Source: an uncultured Asticcacaulis sp.
Lineage (GTDB): Bacteria; Pseudomonadota; Alphaproteobacteria; Caulobacterales; Caulobacteraceae
Direction of reading: 5' to 3'
Assembly (NCBI GenBank): GCA_946480125.1
Contig: CAMLIY010000101.1
Coordinates: forward strand, 1 to 9,832
Length of the DNA: 9,832 nt
Below the pieces are notes generated by a model, which had not been told where the DNA came from, ran no database searches, and saw nothing but the letters and a program-made list of their open reading frames with translations. Position 1 is the first letter of the stretch, and the number at the start of each line of letters is the position of its first letter. The translations under genes were made by a program, and so were the position numbers. This document shows positions 1 through 6,613 of this stretch, piece after piece.

Positions 1-2390
1 ATCGTATCCGATGCCACGACGGGCACGGCCTCCGTTACCGTTATGGCTTCGACCTTCACCAGCCCTAATGCCGTCATCAGCTTATCGCGCTGTTGTTCAT
101 TCAGGCTCAGAGGCGCGAAAGCGGCCGCATTTACATAGGTCGCGCCCTTTTGCCACAGGCCATGGCTCATGATCTTGTCAAGCTGCGATAGGGTCTTGAG
201 CGACACGGCGCCATAGTCTTCCAGCAGCAACTGCCCGCGCAGGCTGTGCTTGCGCTGCGGATGCTCGGCGGGCTGTTCGCCCTTGCCGAAGGCCTGTAAT
301 AGCGGACGCAGCTTTGGGCTCTGAATGTCCGGCAGGAACCAGGCGTAGCGATGGCCGGCAATGCCCAGCGCCTTAATCGACGCCTTGTCTTCCGGCGTCA
401 GTTTGAGCGTTTCATCGCGGTGCAGAACGCCGCCGTTTTCATAGAGTCGAAAGGCGATGGCGCGCACGGCGGCCGTGGTGGTCTCATCATCGGCCACCTG
501 CTTCATCTTGTAGAGCCCCTTGAGGCCGGCCTGGGCGCTCTGGCGAACATAGTCGGTCAGGCGTTTGACGGCGCGCTCGGCCAGAACCGGCTGGTCCGGC
601 GCGTCGATCAGTTTCAGGCGCGGGGTGAACCAGTCGGACGGTTCGATCACCGCTACCGGTTCCTTTTTCCACAAAACCTCATGACCGCGAATTTGGAAAG
701 CTTTCGAGGCGCTGTTAGCGACATCGCGCAGGCGATCGAGCAGAATCGGTTTGACGGCGCGGTTGGCCGCCTGGCGTAGCGCCTTGTCGGAGATCAGGCT
801 TTCGCTGCTGGTGGCCTTGAAGCTCAGGCCCTTCAGTTCACCGACCACATGGCCTTCGAGAATGACCTGACCCTCCGGCGTGACGTCCGGACGCGGCGCT
901 TCCTCGGCATCGAGCGCCTTCAGCAGCGCACTGGTCCGGGCGTCTATAAAGCGCTGCATCAGGGCTTCGTGGAGCTTGTCGGACAGGCGTTCTTCCAGAT
1001 CGCGCGTCGTGTCGCGCCAGTGCTCGGTACGCGCCAGCCAGGCGCCGCGATTGGCGATATAGGACAGGGTGCGCACGCCGGAAAGGCGCGAGGACAGGGT
1101 ATCGATATCGCCATCCATATGGTCAAGATCGCGCAGGGCGCCCTCGAACCAATCCTCGGCGATAAAGCCGCCGGGGCTAAGGCGCGACCAGAACAGGTGT
1201 GATACCAGCTTGAGGTGCTCATCGACACCGATCTTGCGGAAATCCGGCAACTGGCAGGCTTCCCACAGAACGCGCAAAGACACCGGATTTTTGATCTTGG
1301 CGGCGATATCTTCGTCCTGAGCCAGGGCGCGGAGGGATTTTTCGTCGAGCGCTTCCTTGGCCAGGTGCAGGCCTATGACGTGTGACGGTTCGCTCAGGCT
1401 TTTCAGCAAGGCTTCCAGCGTCGAGAAATCGAGCTTGTGATTGCGCCACTGGGCGGCGTCGAGCGGCGTGAAGATGTGGTTCTCGACCGCGTGGACGAGG
1501 TCTTCGTCCAGTTCATGACATTCGCCGGTGACACCGAACGTACCGTCATTCATATGGCGGCCGGCGCGGCCGGCGATCTGCCCGATCTCCTGTGCTGTCA
1601 GATGGCGAACGTTCTTGCCGTCAAACTTGCTGAGGCCGGAAAAGGCGACGTGCTGGATGTCCATGTTCAGGCCCATGCCGATGGCATCGGTGGCCACCAG
1701 GAAATCGACCTCACCCTTCTGGAACAGCTCGACCTGGGCATTGCGGGTCTTGGGGCTGAGGCTGCCCATCACCACGGCGGCTCCACCACGCTGGCGGCGT
1801 ATCAGTTCGGCGATGGCATAGACCTTCTCGGTCGAAAAAGCGACGATGGCGGTGCGCTTGGGCAGGCGAGTCAGCTTCTTCGGGCCGGAATAGGTGAGCG
1901 ACGACAACCGCTCGCGCATCATCACTTCGGCGCCGGGGAACAGGCGATGGAACAGCGGCGCGAAGGTCTTGGCACCCAGAAACACGGTTTCGAAGCGGCC
2001 GCGGGCGTGCAGCAGGCGATCGGTGAAGACGTAGCCGCGCTCGGTATCACCGCACAGCTGGATTTCATCAACGCACAGGAAATCGACCTGACGCTCCAGA
2101 GGCATGGCTTCGACCGTGCAGATGAAATATGACGGCAGGCGCGGAATGATTTTTTCCTCGCCGGTGATCAGGGCCACGGCGTTTGGGCCCTTCAACGCCA
2201 CCACGCGTTCGTAGATTTCGCGGGCGAGCAGCCGTAGCGGCAGGCCCATCATGCCGGACGCATAGCCGCACATGCGCTCGATGGCGTAGTGGGTCTTGCC
2301 CGTATTGGTGGGGCCGAGCACAGCCATCAGCTTGGCGTCGCTGACCGCGTGAATAATGGGGCGGGGATGGTGGGGGGTTATGTCTGACAC
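1..2390 (-). CDS. SUV3-like DExH-box RNA helicase, 3' end outside window
   Basis: An open frame on the minus strand runs without a stop from a GTG at 2390 to the window edge, giving at least 796 residues. It reads as a superfamily 2 helicase of the SUV3/'helicase-related protein' group: Walker A GPTNTGKT (residues 26-33), DExH-type box DEIQ (108-111), LGAKTF (about 138-143) in the motif III area, motif V ATDAIGMGLN (233-242) and motif VI QIAGRAGR (271-278). The DEIQ and ATDAIGMGLN versions match mitochondrial SUV3, an ATP-dependent 3'-5' RNA/DNA unwinding enzyme of the RNA degradosome; bacterial members are known mainly from alphaproteobacteria and their role is poorly defined. The remaining 500 or so residues are helical and charged and show no motif I can name. 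GTG at 2390 is chosen because the frame has no ATG, GTG or TTG for at least 100 bases upstream, and the next internal ATG (2327) leaves only four residues before Walker A. No clear Shine-Dalgarno precedes it. Confidence 0.9.
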   Translation of the reverse strand, partial: MSDITPHHPRPIIHAVSDAKLMAVLGPTNTGKTHYAIERMCGYASGMMGLPLRLLAREIYERVVALKGPNAVALITGEEKIIPRLPSYFICTVEAMPLERQVDFLCVDEIQLCGDTERGYVFTDRLLHARGRFETVFLGAKTFAPLFHRLFPGAEVMMRERLSSLTYSGPKKLTRLPKRTAIVAFSTEKVYAIAELIRRQRGGAAVVMGSLSPKTRNAQVELFQKGEVDFLVATDAIGMGLNMDIQHVAFSGLSKFDGKNVRHLTAQEIGQIAGRAGRHMNDGTFGVTGECHELDEDLVHAVENHIFTPLDAAQWRNHKLDFSTLEALLKSLSEPSHVIGLHLAKEALDEKSLRALAQDEDIAAKIKNPVSLRVLWEACQLPDFRKIGVDEHLKLVSHLFWSRLSPGGFIAEDWFEGALRDLDHMDGDIDTLSSRLSGVRTLSYIANRGAWLARTEHWRDTTRDLEERLSDKLHEALMQRFIDARTSALLKALDAEEAPRPDVTPEGQVILEGHVVGELKGLSFKATSSESLISDKALRQAANRAVKPILLDRLRDVANSASKAFQIRGHEVLWKKEPVAVIEPSDWFTPRLKLIDAPDQPVLAERAVKRLTDYVRQSAQAGLKGLYKMKQVADDETTTAAVRAIAFRLYENGGVLHRDETLKLTPEDKASIKALGIAGHRYAWFLPDIQSPKLRPLLQAFGKGEQPAEHPQRKHSLRGQLLLEDYGAVSLKTLSQLDKIMSHGLWQKGATYVNAAAFAPLSLNEQQRDKLMTALGLVKVEAITVTEAVPVVASDT

Positions 2391-2445
2391 GCGCCATACA
2401 TAAGTGTGCCGGGCCCGTTTGGGAAGTAGAATTGCGGACGGGCAC

Positions 2446-2662
2446 GCAATTGTAAACGAGGTGTTACCAGACTGCCGAACGGTAGGGAAACAAACGCAGT
2501 CCGAATCACTGACATCCGTCGATACCTGTTATGTTCCATACCAGATATGGTGCCTGGTTATGGACTTAACCATATAGAGTTTGATTCTGGCATTCTGAAT
2601 GTGACCTTGACGGTCATGGCGCTGAGGGAATTCTTAGCCAAACCTCACCAGGCAATTGTAAA
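2446..2662. repeat. 11-bp direct repeat GCAATTGTAAA, two copies
   Basis: GCAATTGTAAA occurs at 2446-2456 and again at 2652-2662, each followed within a base or two by ACG. The copies lie near opposite ends of the same divergent intergenic region, about 206 bases apart. Each contains the palindrome CAATTG. This could be a paired binding site for a regulator of the divergent genes. It could also be chance, since no protein is known to me for this motif. Confidence 0.4.
2536..2574. repeat. Cluster of CCATA/TATGG inverted repeats
   Basis: Four copies of the pentamer CCATA or its complement TATGG fall within 39 bases: CCATA 2536-2540, TATGG 2546-2550, TATGG 2559-2563 and CCATA 2570-2574. They form nested inverted repeats: CCATACCAG against CTGGTTATGG with one bulge, and TATGG-6 nt-CCATA. 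The layout would suit an operator or a small hairpin between the divergent genes. Function is inferred from position only. Confidence 0.4.
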
Positions 2663-2731
2663 ACGGTTTATTTATGAACAGCCGCTGGATTCGTCTGCCA
2701 AACTTACAGTCATTACTGACATGATCATAGC

Positions 2732-2736
2732 AGGAG
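2732..2736 (+). promoter_or_regulatory. Ribosome binding site AGGAG of the small gene
   Basis: AGGAG lies five bases before the ATG at 2742. It fits the anti-Shine-Dalgarno well and is better than any site upstream of other ATGs in this frame. It decides the start of the 59-codon gene. Confidence 0.6.
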
Positions 2737-2741
2737 ACGTT

Positions 2742-2921
2742 ATGTCTTATTTTGAAAGGGTGATGTTCATGTGGTCCCGCCGCCATTTTGCCGATGCCAG
2801 ACCCGTCGGCATGGTTTTGTTAAAAGCCATGTTTGCGCCACCAAAGGCGCCGGTTCAGGTGGTTGACAATCTCGCAACCGTAGCCTTGCCGTTGCGGCGC
2901 CTGTCAAGTGTCACTCGTTGA
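2742..2921 (+). CDS. Small hypothetical protein, 59 aa
   Basis: I do not recognise this protein. It starts MSYFERVMFMWSRRHFADAR and ends in a basic stretch (LRRLSSVTR). It has a net positive charge, no Cys, and no evident signal peptide, convincing membrane segment or DNA-binding motif, though the first ten residues and a central VGMVLLKAMF stretch are hydrophobic. The case for a real gene is the AGGAG at good spacing and the position alone in an otherwise gene-free gap. The same frame is open back to 2547, but without a ribosome binding site. It converges on bphP, with 40 bases between the two stop codons and no obvious terminator there. It may be a lineage-restricted small protein or a chance frame; codon use is mixed and does not settle this. 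Confidence 0.5.
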   Translation: MSYFERVMFMWSRRHFADARPVGMVLLKAMFAPPKAPVQVVDNLATVALPLRRLSSVTR

Positions 2922-2961
2922 ATGAGCGCTTGGGGGGACTAATCAGCGAAACCAACCTCTT

Positions 2962-5655
2962 TCAGTTACGACGCGTCTTCAGGTACTTGTTGATCATGTG
3001 ATCAAGTTGCAAAGGCGTAAACGGCTTCGAAATATAGTCGTCCATGCCGGCATCCAGACATTTCTGCCGATCACCGGCCAAAGCGTTTGCCGTAACGCCA
3101 ATAATCGCAACATCTGACATTCGCCCTTCGGCCTGCTCCGTACGGATCAGTTGTGTCGCTTCATAGCCGTCCATTTCAGGCATTTGGACATCCATCAGCA
3201 CCAGATCGAAATCGTCACGCGTCAGGGCCTCAAGCGCCTGCTTACCATTACGGGCGACGCTCACTTCATAGCCCTGGTCTTCCAGAATGGCGACGGCCAC
3301 AATAATATTGCCTTCGTAATCCTCGGCGAGCAGGATGCGCCCGCGGGCATCGTCTTTCCGGACCGGTTCGACGGATTCCGTATCAGTGGAAGGCGCGATT
3401 ATCGGCGCTGGCAAAGCTTCGGCGGGCAAGGCGACGGTAAAGCGGCTGCCCAGGCCTTCACGGCTCGAAACGGTAATCGTGCCGCCCATAAGTTCCGTGA
3501 GTTGTTTTGTGATGGCCAGGCCCAGGCCCGTGCCCCCATAACGGCGGGAAATGCTGGGGTCTGCCTGTACAAACTTGTCGAAAATGCGCTCAGTCTGTTT
3601 GGGTGACATGCCGATACCGGAATCAACGACATCAATTATTATCTGACGCGTGTTTCCGACCTTGGTTTCCGCACGCACCAGAATATTCACAAAACCCTTG
3701 TCAGTGAACTTTACAGCATTGCTGACGAGATTGGTTATCACCTGTTGCAGCCGCATGGCATCACCGCGGATATGCAGGTCATCTCGGGGCGCGCACTTGA
3801 TATTGAGCATAAGGTCTTTTTCGGCGGCCCGGACGCTCATGATCGAGCCGACTTCGGACACGATATCAGCGAGATTTATCGGAGCCGTTTCCAGCACCAT
3901 CTCGTGACTTTCGATTTTGGCAACATCGAGCAGATCATTGATCAGGTTAAGCAGCGAATCCGATGACAGGCGCAGCACACTCAGAAGCTTTTTCTGCTTG
4001 TCATCCAGCGGGGCGCCGCGATCAAGCAGGGTAACGATACCAATGATGGCATTCATCGGCGTCCGCAGTTCGTGGCTCATATTGGCGAGAAATTCGCTCT
4101 TGGCGACATTGGCGTGATCCGCTGACAGGCGCTCGCCCTCCAGCACGACCTGAACGATGTTTTGCGCCGTCTCTATATCATCGCGGGTCCATGGCTTGCA
4201 GCGGTGCCTAACCGTTTCTTTCCACAGATCAAATGAGGCGCGCGGCATCAGGCGGTAACCGGCCTTGGTTTTTTCCGGCGTCTTTTCCGGTGTGCCGGCC
4301 CAGTTGACCTGCTGCTGCTCCGAGCCGCGAAACCAGATTATATAGTCTTTCTTGGCGGCGCTGATCGGCGCGGCCAGAAAGCCGCCTCTGAGGTGGCAAA
4401 GATCGGGATGGTCGGCGCAGACCTTGTCGGCTTCCTGGGTGTGATAAATACCGTTGGTCTGGGTTTGTATCCAGTCGGCCAGTTGGTGAATCGTTTCCTC
4501 GCGTGGCGTTTCGCCGAAGCGCAGAAGCCGTTTGCGCGTCATCACCGCCATGCCTGTGGCGTTAAGCGCATTGAGCGCCAGAGTCTGGCGTCCTTTGAGC
4601 AGTTCTTCCAGATTAAAGTCCGTCTTGAGGCCTGCGGTCAGGCGCTCGACGATAAGGTCACGTTTTTCCTGCTCATGCCGGTCACGCAACCCTTCGAGTG
4701 AGGAAAGTTGTGCTGAGAAAATATGTCCCATAATTTCGGAAACCATACGCACCCGGTATGGCACGTGATAGCCAACATTATGGTGGCAGGCGACTAGTCC
4801 CCATAATTTACCATCCTGAATGATGGACACAGACATTGAGGCCGCCACGCCCATATTGGCGAGATACTGCACATGAATGGGTGACACGCTGCGCAGGACG
4901 CTTAAGCTCATGTCGAGCGGCTTTTCGCTGTCGGGATGGAGCGGGGGAATAATGGGCACGGGGGCGTAGTTCACATCCGCGATCTGACGGATATAGTTGG
5001 TCATATAGAGCTTGCGCGCCTGTTCGGGAATGTCCGAGGCCGGGAAGTGCAGGCCGCGATAGCTCGGCATATATTCGGCCTTGTTTTCGCCGACGACCTC
5101 ACCGTTCCAGTTTTCATCGAACCTGTAGAGCTTGACGCGATCAAAACCGGTTATGGCGCGAATCTTCTCCGTCACGAAATCAAACAGGTCCGGCAAGGTC
5201 GTGGCGTTTCGAAGCCCAACGGCGAAATCGCGCAGCTCGTCATAAAAAAAGTCGCGCGCCATTGATTTCTTGTCGTCGACGATCTCCAGTTCGACCACGA
5301 TATTGTTGTCCACCTTATGCGCCACGGCGTCGAACCACATTTCGTCTATCTTGATAATGGTTGACTGAATCGGCATCAGGCTGCGTTCAACCACGATATG
5401 ACGAATTTGATCGGCCTGTTCCTGGCCGATAATATCGCCCAGGGTCTTATGCAGCACAGTGTCGACGCTGAGTTGCGGTAGCCAGTGTCCGACATTATCG
5501 CTGACCTGAATGACGCGATGATCATCACCTTCGAGCACAAACAGCATGCCGTAGGGCTGAATCGAGCCCGGAATGTGAATGGGCTCCCGCGCGCATTCTT
5601 TAAGAGCCTCTTCCAGCTCGGTTTCACTGAGTTCAATACGCGGATCAAGCTTCAT
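2962..5655 (-). CDS. bphP: Bacteriophytochrome hybrid histidine kinase (PAS-GAF-PHY-HisKA-HATPase-REC)
   Basis: This is a red/far-red photoreceptor kinase of 897 residues when started at ATG 5655. The order is PAS (about 15-125), GAF (140-310), PHY (325-500), HisKA (515-580), HATPase (630-745) and receiver (772-890). Cys21 in ECAREPIHIPGS is at the biliverdin-attachment position of bacteriophytochromes. The chromophore pocket carries PASDIP (205-210, Asp208), His261 in SPIHVQY and His291/His292 in ACHHN. The PHY tongue has WFRG (442-445) and PRASF (471-475). The kinase has phosphoacceptor His528 in SHELRTP, Asn646, DSGIGM (Asp678) and GGTGLG (707-712). The receiver has Glu778/Asp779, phosphoacceptor Asp822, Thr855 and Lys877, so all catalytic residues appear intact. 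A TTG at 5673 would add six residues, but ATG 5655 is preferred because it overlaps the end of bphO by 11 bases, suggesting translational coupling. Oddities are Tyr35 where the family usually has His (IQPHG) and a doubled TPEK in the tongue. No separate response regulator adjoins it. Confidence 0.95.
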   Translation of the reverse strand: MKLDPRIELSETELEEALKECAREPIHIPGSIQPYGMLFVLEGDDHRVIQVSDNVGHWLPQLSVDTVLHKTLGDIIGQEQADQIRHIVVERSLMPIQSTIIKIDEMWFDAVAHKVDNNIVVELEIVDDKKSMARDFFYDELRDFAVGLRNATTLPDLFDFVTEKIRAITGFDRVKLYRFDENWNGEVVGENKAEYMPSYRGLHFPASDIPEQARKLYMTNYIRQIADVNYAPVPIIPPLHPDSEKPLDMSLSVLRSVSPIHVQYLANMGVAASMSVSIIQDGKLWGLVACHHNVGYHVPYRVRMVSEIMGHIFSAQLSSLEGLRDRHEQEKRDLIVERLTAGLKTDFNLEELLKGRQTLALNALNATGMAVMTRKRLLRFGETPREETIHQLADWIQTQTNGIYHTQEADKVCADHPDLCHLRGGFLAAPISAAKKDYIIWFRGSEQQQVNWAGTPEKTPEKTKAGYRLMPRASFDLWKETVRHRCKPWTRDDIETAQNIVQVVLEGERLSADHANVAKSEFLANMSHELRTPMNAIIGIVTLLDRGAPLDDKQKKLLSVLRLSSDSLLNLINDLLDVAKIESHEMVLETAPINLADIVSEVGSIMSVRAAEKDLMLNIKCAPRDDLHIRGDAMRLQQVITNLVSNAVKFTDKGFVNILVRAETKVGNTRQIIIDVVDSGIGMSPKQTERIFDKFVQADPSISRRYGGTGLGLAITKQLTELMGGTITVSSREGLGSRFTVALPAEALPAPIIAPSTDTESVEPVRKDDARGRILLAEDYEGNIIVAVAILEDQGYEVSVARNGKQALEALTRDDFDLVLMDVQMPEMDGYEATQLIRTEQAEGRMSDVAIIGVTANALAGDRQKCLDAGMDDYISKPFTPLQLDHMINKYLKTRRN

Positions 5656-6256
5656 ATCGGGTTTCGGTCTCAAAAAGGGCAGCGGTTTGTTTCATTTCAT
5701 ACACGGTGTCGCAAAACCAGGCGATGGTCGCGAAGGAATGGCGGGCGCTGGATATAACCTCCTCCGGATTCAGGACATCACCGAGATCGTCGAGATGCGT
5801 GATGAATTTCTTCCAGTTGGCGCCATTATCATGCCCATAGCCCGCGAAGAACCACTGATCTAGACGGGGGATAAGGCCAAGCTGCCGCTCCAGATGCCGG
5901 CTGATAACGTGGCCGCCAAGGGTTGAGCCTTGCTTAGTATAAAGATAACCAGCGAGTTTGGAGCGTGTATCTATCGGGGGGTGAGCAAAGACGATACGGT
6001 GCGCCTGGCTTTCCAGCTGTTGTTGCGCCAGATCGCTGCCGAGCCAGGTCAGAACGGGAGCGTTGGGCACATCCTCCGGCCATCCCGTGAGGCAGGCCGC
6101 CTCTGCATGGCTGTAATAGGCCTCGAAAGCCAGAAGGATATGGTGAAAATCCGGCATTGTCAGGGAAGGGTGCGACAGCCCGGACAGCAGGGGATGGGTA
6201 TGCAAGGCTTCGTGTTGGTTTTGGGTGTGACTTCGTAGGGCTTCGAGGAGACGCAT
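5645..6256 (-). CDS. bphO: Biliverdin-producing heme oxygenase, phytochrome-linked
   Basis: The 203-residue protein fits the bacterial BphO/HemO heme oxygenase family in length and motifs. It would cleave heme at the alpha-meso carbon to biliverdin, CO and iron in the cytoplasm, using electrons from a reductase or ferredoxin. His15 in HTQNQHEALH is the likely proximal heme ligand. The glycine-rich distal helix is GSTLGG (110-115) followed by HVISR. The start is ATG 6256; no good Shine-Dalgarno is visible. The gene ends inside bphP (TGA at 5647-5645), so the two are almost certainly co-transcribed and coupled: BphO supplies the chromophore BphP binds. The residues just before GSTLGG are YTKQ, where many relatives have a Leu-Glu pair; this is a moderate departure but the helix is otherwise normal. 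The 70 bases upstream are very AT-rich and presumably hold the operon promoter, though I cannot place its hexamers. Confidence 0.92.
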   Translation of the reverse strand: MRLLEALRSHTQNQHEALHTHPLLSGLSHPSLTMPDFHHILLAFEAYYSHAEAACLTGWPEDVPNAPVLTWLGSDLAQQQLESQAHRIVFAHPPIDTRSKLAGYLYTKQGSTLGGHVISRHLERQLGLIPRLDQWFFAGYGHDNGANWKKFITHLDDLGDVLNPEEVISSARHSFATIAWFCDTVYEMKQTAALFETETRYEA

Positions 6257-6354
6257 AGCTTTGCATTAAATATGGAATAACATCCGCTTATTCTGAAATT
6301 TTTATAAAGAGTAAATATGTAGTTTGGCGCAGGGCCCGATGAGGCAAGGAATCC

Positions 6355-6371
6355 CGTCAACGGACTTGACG
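6355..6371. repeat. Inverted repeat CGTCAA-N5-TTGACG over the rpsL -35 box
   Basis: CGTCAA (6355-6360) and TTGACG (6366-6371) are perfect 6-bp inverted repeats separated by CGGAC. The right half is the proposed -35 hexamer of rpsL. The left half reads TTGACG on the minus strand, but the sequence 17 bases on (GGGCCC) is no -10 element, so a mirrored bphO promoter is not supported. A repressor or activator site overlapping the -35 box is possible. Confidence 0.45.
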
Positions 6372-6394
6372 TGTTGTTCGCCTTCCTCTATAGC
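6366..6394 (+). promoter_or_regulatory. Sigma70-type promoter of the str operon
   Basis: TTGACG (6366-6371) and TATAGC (6389-6394) are separated by exactly 17 bases. Both hexamers are close to consensus and to the TTGAC/TATA-type promoters of alphaproteobacterial growth genes. The predicted start of transcription is about 6401, giving a leader of roughly 210 nt before rpsL. I found no competing promoter of similar quality nearer the gene. Confidence 0.7.
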
Positions 6395-6488
6395 CCCCAA
6401 ATCATTTTTGAGGTGTGCCCTAAAAGCGCGTCTTGATCCGAAAATATGCAGGGGCTGTGTCCCCGCCGTAACCTCCATAGCGCAGGTT

Positions 6489-6535
6489 GCGGCTTTTGTG
6501 TTTGTCTCGGTGATAGCCTCCGGAATAAAAGCCGC
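6489..6535 (+). promoter_or_regulatory. Long-range stem in the rpsL leader
   Basis: GCGGCTTTT (6489-6497) pairs perfectly with AAAAGCCGC (6527-6535), and a G-U and a U-A pair extend the stem to 11 bp around a loop of about 25 nt. It lies in the predicted untranslated leader of the str operon. Its right arm shares two bases with a second hairpin (6534-6549), so the two compete at their border. A regulatory role is inferred. Confidence 0.45.
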
Positions 6536-6549
6536 TTCCTAAGGGAAGC
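6534..6549 (+). promoter_or_regulatory. Compact hairpin GCTTCC-TAAG-GGAAGC in the rpsL leader
   Basis: A perfect 6-bp stem with a four-base loop sits about 65 bases before the rpsL start. No U-tract follows, so it is not a classical terminator. It overlaps the end of the longer stem at 6489-6535. Confidence 0.4.
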
Positions 6550-6613
6550 CTCTGCAACCAAAGATCGCCCGGCCAAACGGCACAGGTCTTTAAGAAGAAA
6601 GCCATCGAGCCCG

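Larger units (their letters stand above)
2391..2741. other. Divergent intergenic region, helicase / small gene
   Basis: This 351-base stretch separates the minus-strand helicase start from the plus-strand small gene. It is AT-richer than the flanking genes. The small gene's frame stays open upstream to an ATG at 2547, but that part has no Shine-Dalgarno and does not look protein-coding. The region must hold promoters for both directions. I could not place a convincing -35/-10 pair: TTGACG at 2607-2612 lacks a -10 at the right distance, and a minus-strand TTTACA near 2457-2452 has only a weak partner. Two repeat patterns are listed separately. Confidence 0.6.
6257..6613. other. Divergent control region between bphO and rpsL
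   Basis: This 357-base gap separates the minus-strand bphO operon from the plus-strand str operon. The bphO-proximal part (about 6257-6325) is very AT-rich, as expected for a promoter region. The middle holds the rpsL promoter (6366-6394) within an inverted repeat. The remainder, about 6401-6613, is the likely untranslated leader of rpsL and contains hairpins. A frame in phase with rpsL is open back to 6446 but lacks a ribosome binding site; the S12 family begins at the MPTINQL start, so I do not treat the extension as coding. Confidence 0.7.

Noticed and set aside
1437..2132. 231-codon plus-strand frame opposite the helicase
   Set aside because: It is a shadow of the helicase coding strand with no recognisable domain or ribosome binding site.
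2068..2445. 125-codon minus-strand frame starting with an ATG just upstream of the helicase GTG
   Set aside because: It is out of phase with the helicase, which carries Walker A and the DEIQ box over the same bases; the product is low-complexity Pro/Arg-rich.
2503..2692. Three GANTC (CcrM-type) sites at 2503, 2583 and 2688 upstream of the small gene
   Set aside because: GANTC also occurs repeatedly within the neighbouring genes, so the three sites are not a clear enrichment.
2845..2902. Inverted repeat AGGCGCCG...CGGCGCCT at the end of the small gene as a terminator
   Set aside because: The arms are 42 bases apart, GGCGCC is a self-palindrome common in GC-rich DNA, and no U-tract follows.
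5656..5673. TTG at 5673 as the bphP start
   Set aside because: The in-frame ATG at 5655 gives the usual short lead before the chromophore Cys and an 11-base coupling overlap; the TTG has no ribosome binding site.
6332..6360. Mirror-image sigma70 promoter for bphO using the left half of the inverted repeat as -35
   Set aside because: The -10 position reads GGGCCC, which cannot serve as a -10 element.
6446..6613. In-phase N-terminal extension or leader peptide upstream of rpsL
   Set aside because: There is no ribosome binding site, and S12 proteins start at MPTINQL; the open frame is chance.
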